NCBI RefSeq assembly: GCF_001264245.1
Contig: NZ_CP011339.1
Location: 1,612,001 to 1,676,000, forward strand
DNA length: 64,000 bases
Direction: 5' to 3'
From: Microcystis panniformis FACHB-1757
GTDB taxonomy: Bacteria; Cyanobacteriota; Cyanobacteriia; Cyanobacteriales; Microcystaceae
The notes below the pieces were generated by a model. That model ran no database searches. It was not told where the DNA came from and was given only the letters and a program-made list of their open reading frames with translations. This document shows positions 1 to 9,448 of this stretch, piece by piece (the first letter of the stretch is position 1; each line of letters begins with the position of its first letter). The position numbers and the translations under genes were made by a program.

Positions 1-2037
1 GGTTCCCGTAATCCCCATGGCGATACCGATATCCGCTTGTTTTAGTGCCGGAGCATCATTGACTCCATCCCCCGTCATGGCGACGAATTTGCCCCGTTTT
101 TGCAGGGCTTGGACGATTCTCAGCTTATGTTCGGGAGAAACGCGAGCATAGACGCTCACACCATCTACCTCTCCCTCTAGGTCATTCTGAGACATTTTTT
201 CTAATTCTTTACCCGTGATTACTCGCTCTCCGGGGGCAGCAATGCCTAATTCAAATGCGATCGCCTTGGCGGTTAATTGGTGATCTCCGGTAATCATAAT
301 CGGACGAATTCCCGCTTGACGACAGAGGGCAACCGCTTCTTTAACTTCTTTGCGGGGTGCATCGAGCATTCCCACCAATCCCAACCAAACCAGGGATTGT
401 TCCTCACTATCTTCTCTTTCCGCTTCTGGCACTTCTGTCATCGGTTTATAGGAAAAACCTAAGACTCGTAGGCCATTACCCGCCATTTCGTCATTTTGTG
501 CCAAAATACGGCTTCTTTGTTCATTTGTTAAGGGTTGACTTTCCGCCCCAACTTGGATCAGAGAACAACGTTCGAGAATTAATTCCGGTGAGCCTTTGGT
601 AAACATCAAATAGGTAGAATCACCCAAACCTAACTGAGCATTCTCACAGATTACTGACATTCTCTTTCTTTCGGAAGAAAAGGGAAATTCGCCTAAACGA
701 GGGCTTTTTGGTTCCAATGCTTCCCGATATAGTCCTCCTTTACCCGCTAACGTCAGTAAAGCTCCTTCGGTGGGATCGCCTAAAATTGACCATTCTTGAG
801 CTTGATTCTGCAAAAGTGCATCATTACACAGGACACAAGCCGTTAAAATTGCCTGTAGTTCGGGATCACTTTCACTAGCACCACTAAACTCACCGATGGG
901 CGCGTAACCCTCCCCCGTGACAGTAATTGTCTGCTCGGAAGTATTAACTTTCTGCACCACCATTTTATTTTGAGTTAAAGTTCCAGTTTTATCGGAGCAA
1001 ATCGTCGTTACCGAACCTAAGGTTTCCACTGCCGGCAATTTACGGATTAAAGCTTGTCTTCTCACCATTCTTTGGGTTCCAATTGCCAAAGTCACCGTTA
1101 CCACTGCCGGTAAACCTTCGGGGACAACGGCCACAGCCATACTGAGGGAAGTTTCTAGTAGTGACTCAAAAAACTGCCAACCGAAGCGAATTACGCCCCC
1201 AAGCACGACTACAGCCACTAAAGCTAGGGAACCACTCACTAAAACGTTACCTAACTGCGACATTCGCTGCTGTAGGGGAGTTGGTTCACTTTCTACTCCT
1301 TGTAACATGGCGGCGATTTTACCGATTTCCGTATCCATTCCCGTCTTGGTAATCGCCACTTTCCCCCGTCCTTGTACTACTTCTGTACCCTGATAGACGA
1401 GGTTAATGCGATCGCCTAAAGAGGCATCTTCCGGTAAAACCTTCTGTGCTTGTTTATTCACCGATTCCGCTTCCCCCGTCAGGGCAGCTTCCCGGATTTG
1501 CAGATTTTGTGCTTCTAATAATCTGCCATCGGCGGCAATTTGTACCCCCGCTTCCAGTAACATGATATCCCCGGGGACAAGTTCCTTGGCCGCCACTTCA
1601 AAGGTGCTACCATTACGGATAACCCGGACTTTCGGCGAGGATAACTGCTTAAGGGCGGCTAAAGCCTTTTCTGCCCTGCTTTCCTGTAAATATCCTAAAA
1701 TACCGTTTAAAATAACAATTGTAAAAATAGCGATCGCATCTTTGGGAAATTCCGCTTTTTTCAGGTCCAAAACCGCCGAAACCACCGCCACGGCAATCAG
1801 CATCACTAACATAATGTTAGTAAACTGTTCCCAAAGAATCATTAACGGGCTACGTCCCCCCGTTTCTTTTAGTTCATTTAACCCAAAAATATCCTTTCTT
1901 TTGACAATTTCAGCCTCGATTAAGCCGGTTTCCCCATTGGTTCTCAGTATTTCTAGGGTTTGTTCGCCAGTTAAATTATGCCAAGCACGATTATTCTCTA
2001 TCTCCGAGACTTGGGGGGACGTAGTGGGAAAAGTCAT
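1..2037 (-). CDS. Cation-transporting P-type ATPase, C-terminus cut by window edge
   Basis: The frame is open from an ATG at 2037 down to base 1 (679 codons), so the 3' part lies outside. It is an integral-membrane P-type ATPase that pumps a cation using an aspartyl-phosphate intermediate. Visible motifs are the phosphorylation loop SDKTGTLTQ, with the acceptor Asp at about residue 349 (codon near 993-991), a PEGLP membrane motif just before it, the actuator-domain TGE motif (LTGEAESVNK), and the hinge motif TGDGVNDAPAL close to the window edge. The N-terminal cation-ATPase domain, the transmembrane pair and the PEGLP motif fit the Ca2+ type (PacL/PMR1-like) better than heavy-metal ATPases, because no CPx motif or N-terminal CxxC is seen. 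Ion specificity is inferred, not proven. The gene faces away from pds, from which it is separated by repeat-rich DNA. Confidence 0.93.
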   Translation of the reverse strand, partial: MTFPTTSPQVSEIENNRAWHNLTGEQTLEILRTNGETGLIEAEIVKRKDIFGLNELKETGGRSPLMILWEQFTNIMLVMLIAVAVVSAVLDLKKAEFPKDAIAIFTIVILNGILGYLQESRAEKALAALKQLSSPKVRVIRNGSTFEVAAKELVPGDIMLLEAGVQIAADGRLLEAQNLQIREAALTGEAESVNKQAQKVLPEDASLGDRINLVYQGTEVVQGRGKVAITKTGMDTEIGKIAAMLQGVESEPTPLQQRMSQLGNVLVSGSLALVAVVVLGGVIRFGWQFFESLLETSLSMAVAVVPEGLPAVVTVTLAIGTQRMVRRQALIRKLPAVETLGSVTTICSDKTGTLTQNKMVVQKVNTSEQTITVTGEGYAPIGEFSGASESDPELQAILTACVLCNDALLQNQAQEWSILGDPTEGALLTLAGKGGLYREALEPKSPRLGEFPFSSERKRMSVICENAQLGLGDSTYLMFTKGSPELILERCSLIQVGAESQPLTNEQRSRILAQNDEMAGNGLRVLGFSYKPMTEVPEAEREDSEEQSLVWLGLVGMLDAPRKEVKEAVALCRQAGIRPIMITGDHQLTAKAIAFELGIAAPGERVITGKELEKMSQNDLEGEVDGVSVYARVSPEHKLRIVQALQKRGKFVAMTGDGVNDAPALKQADIGIAMGITGT

Positions 2038-2107
2038 AGCGATCGATTGAAGAGGGTGTATGCGTAAACTCAAAAGGTAAGCGAATTAAGCTAATTACAT
2101 ATCACAA

Positions 2108-2300
2108 TATCAGTTATCAGTTATCAGTGACCAGTAATCAGTTATCAGTGACCAGTTATCAGTTATCAGTGACCAGTTATCAGTCAGCAGTTATCAAGGA
2201 AGTGGGGAAGTGGGGAAATGGGGAAGCTGTCTCATCACCCTATCACCCCAAAACCCCATCACCCCAAAACCCTATCACCCTATCACCCTATCTCCTCCTG
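2108..2300. repeat. Minisatellites in the ATPase-pds intergenic region
   Basis: The 368-bp gap between the ATPase and pds carries two simple arrays. The first (about 2108-2195) repeats CAGTTATCAGT/GACCAGT units. The second (about 2225-2300) repeats CATCACCCTATCACCCC-like units. Similar TTATCAGT units recur near 46110 and 46300. The open frames across these arrays are low complexity and are not genes. Confidence 0.85.
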
Positions 2301-2354
2301 CCACCTGCCGACCGCCTTCTCGATAAGCTGAAAAAAATGTAACGAAATGTGAAG

Positions 2355-2360
2355 TATAAT
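2355..2360 (+). promoter_or_regulatory. Candidate -10 element of the pds-crtB operon
   Basis: A perfect TATAAT lies 46 bp before the pds ATG, just after the minisatellites. No convincing -35 hexamer is visible, as is common for cyanobacterial promoters. A short AGGA ribosome-binding site precedes the ATG at 2406. Confidence 0.45.
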
Positions 2361-2405
2361 AGCGAATGTGATAAAGACAAGACATTAGAGAGTAGATAGG
2401 AAACG

Positions 2406-3835
2406 ATGCGAGTTGCGATCGCTGGTGCGGGACTAGCCGGATTATCTTGTGCGAAATACCTTGTCGATGCGGGACATACGCCCATCGTACTGGAACGTCG
2501 CGATGTATTAGGGGGAAAAATTGCCGCTTGGAAAGATGCCGATGGGGACTGGTACGAAACCGGTTTACATATCTTCTTTGGCGCTTATCCCAATATGCTG
2601 CAATTATTCCAAGAATTAGGCATAGAAGATCGCCTACAGTGGAAAGAACACTCGATGATCTTCAATCAGCCGGAAAAACCAGGGACCTATTCGCGGTTTG
2701 ACTTCCCCGATATTCCCGCCCCAATTAACGGTATTGTTGCCATTCTTCGCAATAATGATATGTTAACTTGGGAGGAAAAAATTAAATTTGGACTCGGTTT
2801 AATTCCTGCCATTGTTAAAGGCCAAAGTTACGTCGAGGAGATGGATAAATATTCTTGGTCGGAATGGTTAGAGAAACAAAACATCCCCCCAGGGTAGAAA
2901 AAGAAGTATTTATCGCTATGTCGAAAGCCCTAAACTTTATCGATCCTAACGAGATTTCCGCCACGATTCTACTAACAGCCCTCAACCGCTTTTTACAGGA
3001 GAAAAACGGCTCAAAAATGGCTTTTCTCGACGGTTCACCCACGGAAAGACTCTGCCAACCTTTAGTCGATTACATCACCGCTAGAGGTGGCGAAGTGCGC
3101 TTAAATGCCCCTTTAAAAGAGATTCTCTTAAATGAAGATGGCACGGTTAAAGCCTTCTTAATGCGCGGTTTAGACGGGGCGAAAGATTATCTTTTTGAAG
3201 CCGATCTTTATGTGTCTGCGATGCCTGTAGATCCTTTAAAAGTTTTACTACCTAAACCTTGGCAAGAAGATAAATTCTTTCAAAAATTAGAAGGATTAGA
3301 AGGAGTTCCCGTCATTAATCTACACCTCTGGTTTGATCGCAAACTAACCGACATCGATCATTTATTATTCTCCCGTTCGCCCTTACTCAGTGTTTATGCT
3401 GACATGAGCAACACCTGTAAAGAATACGCTAACCCCGATCGCTCGATGTTAGAATTAGTTCTCGCTCCCGCTCAGGATTGGATTAGCAAATCCGATGAAG
3501 AAATTATCGCCGCCACGATGAAAGAATTAGAAAAACTCTTTCCTCAACATTTTACTGGCGATAATCCCAGTCAATTGTTAAAATATCATCTGGTGAAAAC
3601 TCCTCGATCGGTTTATAAAGCCATCCCTGGCCGACAAGCTTATCGACCTTCTCAAAAAACTCCGATCGAGAATTTTTATCTCGCCGGTGACTATACCATG
3701 CAAAAATATTTAGGAAGCATGGAAGGAGCCGTTTTATCGGGGAAATTAGCGGCAGCAGTGATCAGCAAAGATCACCCCGCAGCACCGCTAAACCTGAATA
3801 AAACCCAATCTACACCAGTGTCCAGCGCTCGTTAA
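2406..3835 (+). CDS. pds: 15-cis-phytoene desaturase, one-base frameshift as sequenced
   Basis: Plant/cyanobacterial type phytoene desaturase (CrtP), which converts phytoene to zeta-carotene at the thylakoid membrane with FAD. The N-terminus shows the FAD Rossmann motif GAGLAGL and then the family sequence on to NIPP; the rest (PRVEKEVFIAMSKALNF onward) is in another frame. The first frame stops at TAG 2895-2897, and the second is open from about 2855 to 3835. The break falls at a run of six C residues (2885-2890): a seventh C would restore the usual NIPPRVEKEV sequence. So this is either a real one-base deletion in a homopolymer or a sequencing/assembly error; nothing else in either half is damaged. 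crtB follows 105 bp downstream on the same strand, the usual cyanobacterial arrangement. Confidence 0.93.
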
Positions 3836-3940
3836 TTCTCTGGCTAGGGACTAATGACGAAAATGGCCTTGAGTGAGACAATGCTATATCATTAGCCACA
3901 GTTCGCCGTTAATCTAAGTCAATCATTCCGCCCCAGCAGA

Positions 3941-4873
3941 ATGCTCCAATTGCCAAAACCGACCCACCCCACCAAACCCCTCGTCTCCCTTGCGGAGTCC
4001 TACGAACTCTGTCGCCGGATTACAGAGAAGTATTCCAAAACGTTTTATCTCGGTACTCTCCTGATGCCGAAAGCAAAACGTCAAGCGATCTGGGCAATTT
4101 ATGTCTGGTGTCGTCGTACCGATGAACTGGTCGATGGACCCCAAGCCCGGTTAACTACACCTGAAACCCTTGATTTATGGGAAAAACAGCTAGAAACAGT
4201 CTTTTCTGGGGTTGCCCTTGAGGATGCCGATGTCGCTCTCGTGGATACTCTAGAAAAGTTCCCCATGGATATCCAACCCTTTCGGGATATGATCGCTGGG
4301 CAACAGATGGATCTCTATCGCAGTCGTTATCAAACCTTTGATGAACTAAAACTGTACTGCTATCGGGTGGCGGGAACGGTGGGGTTAATGTCCAGCGCGG
4401 TCTTAGGATTGGAAGATGGCGATCGCTCGGCTCCTTGGCGACGCAATCAAAGCGTTTATATTCCCCAAGAAGAAGCGATCGATCTCGGTATTGCCAATCA
4501 ATTAACCAATATTTTGCGGGATGTGGGGGAAGATGTCCATCGTGGGCGGATTTATCTACCTTTAGAGGATTTAGAGCGTTTTAACTACAGCGAAGATGAT
4601 TTACTCAAAGGGGTTAATGATGACCGTTGGAAGGCGTTAATGCGCTTCCAAATTGAGCGGGCCCGTTATTACTATGATTCTGCCGAAAGGGGGATTCGCG
4701 CCCTTAATCCCGATTCCCGTTGGCCGGTTTGGGCGGCTTTACTGCTTTATCAAGGCATTTTAGACGTAATTGAAGCAAATAACTACGATGTCTTCGCCCG
4801 TCGTGCCTTCGTGCCTTTAGCCAAGAAAATGCTCTATTTACCCGTAGCTTGGCTGCGATCGCAGGCGTTGTAA
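3941..4873 (+). CDS. crtB: Phytoene synthase
   Basis: Condenses two geranylgeranyl diphosphates head-to-head to phytoene, the first committed carotenoid step; its product is the substrate of the upstream desaturase. The 310-aa protein has both Asp-rich Mg-diphosphate motifs of trans-isoprenyl head-to-head synthases: DELVD at residues 61-65 and DVGED (in NILRDVGED). The family pattern YCYRVAGTVG is also present. Length is normal for cyanobacterial CrtB. It starts at an ATG with no strong Shine-Dalgarno, 105 bp after the pds stop, and is probably co-transcribed. No defect seen. Confidence 0.96.
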   Translation: MLQLPKPTHPTKPLVSLAESYELCRRITEKYSKTFYLGTLLMPKAKRQAIWAIYVWCRRTDELVDGPQARLTTPETLDLWEKQLETVFSGVALEDADVALVDTLEKFPMDIQPFRDMIAGQQMDLYRSRYQTFDELKLYCYRVAGTVGLMSSAVLGLEDGDRSAPWRRNQSVYIPQEEAIDLGIANQLTNILRDVGEDVHRGRIYLPLEDLERFNYSEDDLLKGVNDDRWKALMRFQIERARYYYDSAERGIRALNPDSRWPVWAALLLYQGILDVIEANNYDVFARRAFVPLAKKMLYLPVAWLRSQAL

Positions 4874-4936
4874 AAATGCGACGGGTTTTGTCGCTTACCG
4901 ACTCCACCCGTCGAGTCTTAACTAGGGTTGGCTTTT

Positions 4937-5275
4937 TCAGCGCGATTTAGGAGTCACCAACCAGAAAGGTCCGGTTTCCGTGCAGGGAACATCTCGATCG
5001 GTTTCGTAAACCACAAGGCTATCTTGGCGATCCAAAACCAGGGCTTCTCCTAGACGGACGTAGGATATAAATGGGCCAAGATAGCGGACAACAGGCTCAT
5101 CGCTACAGGACGGCAATACCCGATCGTTAAAATACTCCCACCCCACATCCTCGACGCTTTCATAGTAGCGGATGCTGAGATCATCGATCGCTTTCCCCGG
5201 AAAACGTTCTCGGATAGCTGACCGGAGAAATTCTGGCAGCGGTCGATCGGGCGATAATAATGTGGCAGATTTCAT
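4937..5275 (-). CDS. Conserved-looking small protein of unknown function
   Basis: A 112-aa frame convergent with crtB. The frame is open upstream to 5365, but the extra 30 residues are compositionally unlike the rest, and the ATG at 5275 (MKSATLLSP) gives a compact acidic protein. It has no signal peptide, membrane segment or recognisable catalytic motif; the C-terminal half is predicted mainly beta (VVRYLGPFISYVRLGEALVL, ETDRDVPCTETGPFW). I do not recognise the family. The single codon-biased frame and lack of repeats make it a likely real gene; function unknown. Confidence 0.6.
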   Translation of the reverse strand: MKSATLLSPDRPLPEFLRSAIRERFPGKAIDDLSIRYYESVEDVGWEYFNDRVLPSCSDEPVVRYLGPFISYVRLGEALVLDRQDSLVVYETDRDVPCTETGPFWLVTPKSR

Positions 5276-5518
5276 GGCCTTTCCCCCTAAAACTAAAGGA
5301 AGCGGGAAACTCTGACAAATGCCTCCCCTATCGTGACTATTCACTTCCGCTCCCCACCCCGCCAATTTTTTACTAGGGATGGAAGCCAGCGCAGGGAGTC
5401 CCTTTGTATTTATTGTAACAAATTTCCCCGCAAAGGTTCAGGGCGATACCGTCAGAACAGTTTTTCTTGATTTTTCGTTACAAAGATTGACAAATTTATC
5501 CTTTTATTTCAGCGATAA

Positions 5519-5669
5519 TAAGTAGGTAGGTATTAAAAACTTTCAGACACCCCCCTTATCAAGGGGGGCAGGGGGGATCCCCCCGCCTATCGGCACCCCC
5601 CTTATTAAGGGGGGCAGGGGGGATCGAACCTAAAATCCATTTTCAATTTAATTATAACCAGCTACTTAA
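5519..5669 (+). mobile_element. MITE family A, copy 1
   Basis: About 150 bp bounded by AAGTAGGTAGGT on the left and AGCTACTTAA on the right (short imperfect terminal inverted repeats). The core is made of CCGCCTATCGGCACCCCCC and CCCCTTATTAAGGGG palindromic pieces. The conserved right arm AACCTAAAATCCATTTT recurs in copies at 41149-41267 and 44487-44976, and inverted at 6921-7147. It encodes nothing. Confidence 0.8.
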
Positions 5670-5818
5670 TAATTACCCGGCGACAAGCCAGAAAAAATAG
5701 TGGAAACAGGGAAAGACGGACGAGGCTGGGGCTAACTAACTAGCAATAATGATAGCGAGAAAAGAAGTGGTTTAGTAGTGCCGAATTCTCGTTCCCGATC
5801 ATTTAGGAGGTAGGAAAG

Positions 5819-6061
5819 ATGACAATTTATGTCACCCGCGAGGGAGATAAACTGGTGGCCGATTCCCCACTGGAATTGGTGGAAAAATTACAACAATGTC
5901 AGGGGAGAATGACGGAAACAAGACAGGACTTCATGACTCGGATGGCTGCACAGATGGTAGCCAGCCAAGGCGTTACTGTTCCCATCACCGATCCGGAGAA
6001 TTTTATCGCCGAGCTAATCCACAACGATTTTCTGAGCGTGGTGGACAGTATTGATGGCTGA
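5819..6061 (+). CDS. Small hypothetical protein, 80 aa
   Basis: Short acidic, probably soluble protein. The start is well supported by the strong ribosome-binding site AGGAGGTAGGAAAG right before the ATG. The sequence is largely predicted helical (LVEKLQQCQGRMTETRQDFM) with no cysteine motif, membrane segment or signal peptide. It stands alone between a MITE and the convergent pirin gene. I do not recognise the family; no function can be assigned. Confidence 0.65.
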   Translation: MTIYVTREGDKLVADSPLELVEKLQQCQGRMTETRQDFMTRMAAQMVASQGVTVPITDPENFIAELIHNDFLSVVDSIDG

Positions 6062-6121
6062 AAGTCGGCCGGGGAATTGGCGGCAAAACTTAGCCACTAG
6101 GGTTCCTAACACTCAACCCCA

Positions 6122-6814
6122 CTACCCTAGGTCAAAAAGCAAAATTTCCGAGTCTTCTAGAGATTGAATAGCCAAGGAAGTTTCCTCGCTAATTGCCGCT
6201 CCATCCCCCGCTTGTAAATGCACGCTATTTAGGGTTATTTGCCCTCTAGCCACCTGTAACCAGGCATAACGACTGGGAGCTAAGGGATGAGTCAGGGACT
6301 GGCCTGGGGGCAGAATTCCCGAGTAGAGATTAACGTCTTGATGGACTTTAACCGCATTATCGGCACCGGTGGGAGAGGCGATTAATTGTAAGGTATGGGG
6401 AGAAAATGCGATCGCTTTTTGTTCATAACTGGGTTCTAGATTTTTTTGGTCGGGAATAATCCAAATTTGCAGAAGATGGAGGGGATTAGTGGCAGAATGA
6501 TTAAATTCACTGTGTTTTATCCCTGTTCCCGCGCTCATCCGTTGAATTTCACCGTGTCGAATCACGGAACCTGTGCCGAGACTGTCTTGGTGTTCTAGTT
6601 CTCCCTCCAAAACATAGGTTAAAATCTCCATATCCTGGTGTCCGTGGGTGTGAAATCCTTTTCCCCCAATCACTTTATCCTCATTAATAACTCTTAGACT
6701 CCTAAAATTAATCTGTTGGGGATCATAATATTGGGCAAAAGAAAAAGTATGATAGGTATCCAACCAACCATAGTTAGCGTGGCCTCTTTCCTCCGCTTTG
6801 CGTATAGTAATCAT
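6122..6814 (-). CDS. Pirin family protein (bicupin)
   Basis: A 230-aa cytoplasmic bicupin of the pirin/YhhW type; some family members are quercetin dioxygenases, others redox-sensitive regulators. The N-terminal cupin carries the metal-binding signature: FHTHGHQDMEI (two His) followed by GIKHSEFN (third His and Glu). The family start MITIRKAEERGHANYGWLDT and the motif TYHTFSFAQYYDP are also clear. The second cupin (LYSGILPPGQSL to GDGAAISEE) lacks ligands, as usual. The length is typical. It is monocistronic and convergent with the small gene at 5819. Confidence 0.92.
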   Translation of the reverse strand: MITIRKAEERGHANYGWLDTYHTFSFAQYYDPQQINFRSLRVINEDKVIGGKGFHTHGHQDMEILTYVLEGELEHQDSLGTGSVIRHGEIQRMSAGTGIKHSEFNHSATNPLHLLQIWIIPDQKNLEPSYEQKAIAFSPHTLQLIASPTGADNAVKVHQDVNLYSGILPPGQSLTHPLAPSRYAWLQVARGQITLNSVHLQAGDGAAISEETSLAIQSLEDSEILLFDLG

Positions 6815-6920
6815 CGGTTTTCCTCTTTTTTATTTCTATATTCCTAGTCTATAAAATATTGCCAAAAATGATAAGTAGGCACTAAAAGTCAGATAGTTAC
6901 CTTGGAGTAATCATTATGGC

Positions 6921-7147
6921 AATGTTATTAAATTTTATGGATTTTGACTGGGATCCCCCTGCCCCCCTTGATAAGGGGGGTGCCGATAGGCGGGGGGATC
7001 CCCCCTGCCCCCCTTGATAAGGGGGGTGCCGATAGGCGGGGGGATCCCCCCTGCCCCCTTGATAAGGGGGGTGCCGATAGGCGGGGGATCCCCCCTGCCC
7101 CCTTGATAAGGGGGGTGTCTGACAATTTTTAACACCTACCTACTTAA
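6921..7147 (-). mobile_element. MITE family A, copy 2 (inverted, four internal units)
   Basis: Same element as at 5519-5669 but in reverse: the arm ACACCTACCTACTTAA is at the right and a diverged TTAAATTTTATGGATTTT arm at the left. The core is expanded into about four near-identical 45-bp units containing CCCCTTGATAAGGGG and GCCGATAGGCGGGG. Open frames across it in three phases are artefacts of the repeat. Confidence 0.8.
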
Positions 7148-7217
7148 TAATTCTGATTCCTGTCAAGCTAAGGCTATTTTAAAAGCAATTATTCGTAGGA
7201 GTCTTGCCAGACAAAGC

Positions 7218-7238
7218 GGCTCTTCTAGGTTCTGTGTG
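7218..7238 (+). mobile_element. Solo ISL3-type terminal inverted repeat
   Basis: This 21-bp stretch begins GGCTCTTCTAGGTTCTG and matches the right terminal repeat of the complete ISL3 element at 27736-28980. No partner end or transposase is present nearby, so it is a remnant or the end of a decayed non-autonomous copy. Confidence 0.55.
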
Positions 7239-7403
7239 ATAAGTTTAACTTACTATAGAAGCGATCAATCTTTGTGTCCTTTGTGTCTTTGTGGTTCCTT
7301 CCACTCGCTCGTCAGCAGGACTGTATCTTAGAATACATTTTACCCACCAAACCTAAGAGAGCCTCCCTTTTCTGTCAGAGGAGGGATAGGAAGTGTAGAT
7401 AGT

Positions 7404-7621
7404 CAGGGTAAGCGTATTTTAACAATCCTTGACAAAATAAACCTAGAGGGCGATTTGGGTATATTTGGGTAGAATTTGCCCTCTCAATTGTTAAGCAACA
7501 ATCGACCAAATAGGTCGAGTTTGTAACTATTCTGATTGACTGCTATCATTTGAAATGCCTACACAGCAAGGGGCTGACAAAATTGGCGAATTGTCAACAG
7601 CGTTTGAGCTGCGCTTACCTG
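7404..7621. mobile_element. MITE family B, copy 1 (218 bp)
   Basis: It begins CAGGGTAAGCG and ends GCGCTTACCTG, so the termini are inverted repeats. The internal arm TTAACAATCCTTGACAAAAT is mirrored by GACAAAATTGGCGAATTGTC near the right end. A second copy lies at 20014-20207. No coding potential. Confidence 0.75.
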
Positions 7622-7768
7622 GGTAAATAGTGTAATAAAACTTAATAAATTATCCTGATTATAGATTACTGATGTTCTCGATTCTCTTCCTTTCGGATGA
7701 CTTGACAAGAAAAATTCTTATTGTACAATTCGGGAAAGAATGTAGTTACTCGAAGGAGTTTCAGTCAA

Positions 7769-8587
7769 ATGATTAATACTCGGTTAAAACCCGTCACTAC
7801 GGGTCTCATTGGTGCTGTAGGTTTGGGGGTTGCTTTATTAGGGATGCCAGAAGCGGTGAAAGCTGCAACAGTAGTGGCAGGAACAGATTATCTTAGTTCA
7901 CCTGCAGGCTCTAACTTTGTGACTATTGGTGGACTGGGAACAATCCAATTAAAAGGACTACCCTTTGGTCCTGGTAACACTGATACTACTGTTGAACGGC
8001 AAGCTGACTGTGTTTTTAATGCGGGTACTTGTAATATTCCTATTGAGATGACCAATCTCTCTTTAATAAGCATTGACCCGGTAGCTATTAATGGTCAGTT
8101 AGTTGATCTGTTTGTTAAGATTGCCCCCGGAAGCAGGTCAACTGGGATAATGACAATCAATCAGGATCATACATTTAGCTCTGTTTTAAACTTAGATTGG
8201 CAAGTTCTAGCTGCTCCAGTAGGTAGTGGGATGCAAAATGCTACATGTGTGGCTGAAATTGCTGCATTGCCTGGGTTTGAAGCTGACTGTTCTTTGCTTA
8301 CCCCAGATCAATTAACGGCTAGTGGAAGTTGGGGATCAACACCTCCTCCTGGTGCTGTAATTGTCAAAGGACCGGTCGGTGATCAAACAGCGAATCTTCA
8401 TACAAATCTGGGTGCTGATCAGATGGACTTTTTCTTGATAGGTGATGTTGAACACAATCACAGAGACTATGCTGCTAACCATACAGTGAGACAAGCAAAG
8501 GTTCCCGAACCTTCAGCTGTATTAGGCTTAATTGCGGTAGGTTTAAGCTCAATAGTCGGATTTAAAGGCAAAAAAGAGCCAAAATAA
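7769..8587 (+). CDS. PEP-CTERM sorting-domain protein
   Basis: A secreted 272-aa protein. The ATG at 7769 is preferred over the upstream start at 7721 because GAAGGAG precedes it and it gives a proper signal peptide (hydrophobic TTGLIGAVGLGVALLG, likely cleavage near EAVKAA). The C-terminus carries VPEPSAVLGLIAVGLSS followed by basic residues: the PEP motif, transmembrane helix and charged tail recognised by exosortase. The body is beta-rich with four scattered cysteines and matches no enzyme I know. It is probably an exported surface or matrix protein. It stands alone, with MITEs upstream. Confidence 0.87.
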   Translation: MINTRLKPVTTGLIGAVGLGVALLGMPEAVKAATVVAGTDYLSSPAGSNFVTIGGLGTIQLKGLPFGPGNTDTTVERQADCVFNAGTCNIPIEMTNLSLISIDPVAINGQLVDLFVKIAPGSRSTGIMTINQDHTFSSVLNLDWQVLAAPVGSGMQNATCVAEIAALPGFEADCSLLTPDQLTASGSWGSTPPPGAVIVKGPVGDQTANLHTNLGADQMDFFLIGDVEHNHRDYAANHTVRQAKVPEPSAVLGLIAVGLSSIVGFKGKKEPK

Positions 8588-8618
8588 GCCTTCGATCGCT
8601 TCTTTTTTACCAAGAAAA

Positions 8619-8636
8619 AGCCCCCAATTGGGGGCT
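8619..8636 (-). terminator. Rho-independent terminator for the Uma2 gene
   Basis: A perfect hairpin (AGCCCCC, loop AATT, GGGGGCT) is followed on the minus strand by a T run (complement of the A5 at 8614-8618). It lies 168 bp beyond the Uma2 stop and may also stop read-through from the PEP-CTERM gene. Confidence 0.65.
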
Positions 8637-8803
8637 GAGGAAGAATGTAGTTACTTCTTGGAGTATAGCAAATCATGTCGAGAATTGGCAAATATAGCTC
8701 GATTTTTGTTTATTATCGCGGGAAAAACGCCTAACTGTAGCATTTGGGCAGATTACTTCATAAGTTGCAGTTCAGCTGGCTTGATCGAGATTTCAGGTCA
8801 AAC

Positions 8804-9448
8804 TTAAGCCAAATCTCGCCAATCTATCCCTAAATCTTGTAACTTCCGAGCCATCTTTTCTGCCACTTCTTCAGGGGTGGGAACAAGTTTACCTTCAGGG
8901 GTAAAAAAGCGTAATTGGCTGTCATGAACCCCTAAAAATAATTCTAACTGTTGACTCCATAACCAGCCCTGTTCATTCGCTGCAATTTCTTCGTATTTTC
9001 CTACCATCAACTGAAAACCCTTAAATTCTAAACTATTGGGATCAAACCAAAAATAGTTAGGAGTCCGGAAAGTTTCCTGATAAATTTCTTTCTTGAGACC
9101 TCGATCGGTTTCTGCCGTTGAATCAGACAAAATCTCGATGATGACATGGGGATATTTCCCATCTTCTTCCCACACTACCCAACTTTTACGCGGTTTTCTT
9201 GCTACTCCCAAAACCACAAAAAAATCAGGACCTCTAAAATATTCTGATTTTCGTTGATTGGGACTGTAATAAATAGTCAGATTACCAGCCACAAAAAAAT
9301 CATTTCTGTCTTGCCAATACCATTCTAAGCATTTTAGGAGCAGAATCATCTGTTGTAAATGCAAATAGGACTCCATAGGGGGTTCATCACTCAGTAAATC
9401 ACTTTTGGGAAAGATAATTTCCTTTAACTCATCTTCAACAATAACCAT
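8804..9448 (-). CDS. Uma2 family endonuclease (DUF820)
   Basis: A 214-aa protein of the Uma2/DUF820 restriction-endonuclease-like fold, very abundant in cyanobacteria and of uncertain role. The PD-(D/E)xK core is visible as PDFFVVLG, then VIIEILSDST with the E-x-L pair, then a Lys-containing helix (RGLKKEIYQE) and YFWFDP. The ATG at 9448 overlaps the ATG of the divergent UnbU gene (9447), sharing CATG; a GTG at 9457 is an alternative start. Upstream elements must therefore lie inside the neighbouring gene. No sign of decay. Confidence 0.88.
   Translation of the reverse strand: MVIVEDELKEIIFPKSDLLSDEPPMESYLHLQQMILLLKCLEWYWQDRNDFFVAGNLTIYYSPNQRKSEYFRGPDFFVVLGVARKPRKSWVVWEEDGKYPHVIIEILSDSTAETDRGLKKEIYQETFRTPNYFWFDPNSLEFKGFQLMVGKYEEIAANEQGWLWSQQLELFLGVHDSQLRFFTPEGKLVPTPEEVAEKMARKLQDLGIDWRDLA

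Noticed and set aside
2127..2342. 71-aa open frame with SYQLSVTSYQ repeats
   Set aside because: Pure translation of minisatellite DNA.
6928..7135. Proline-rich frames of 62-66 aa on both strands
   Set aside because: Produced by the GC-rich tandem core of a MITE; similar in three frames.
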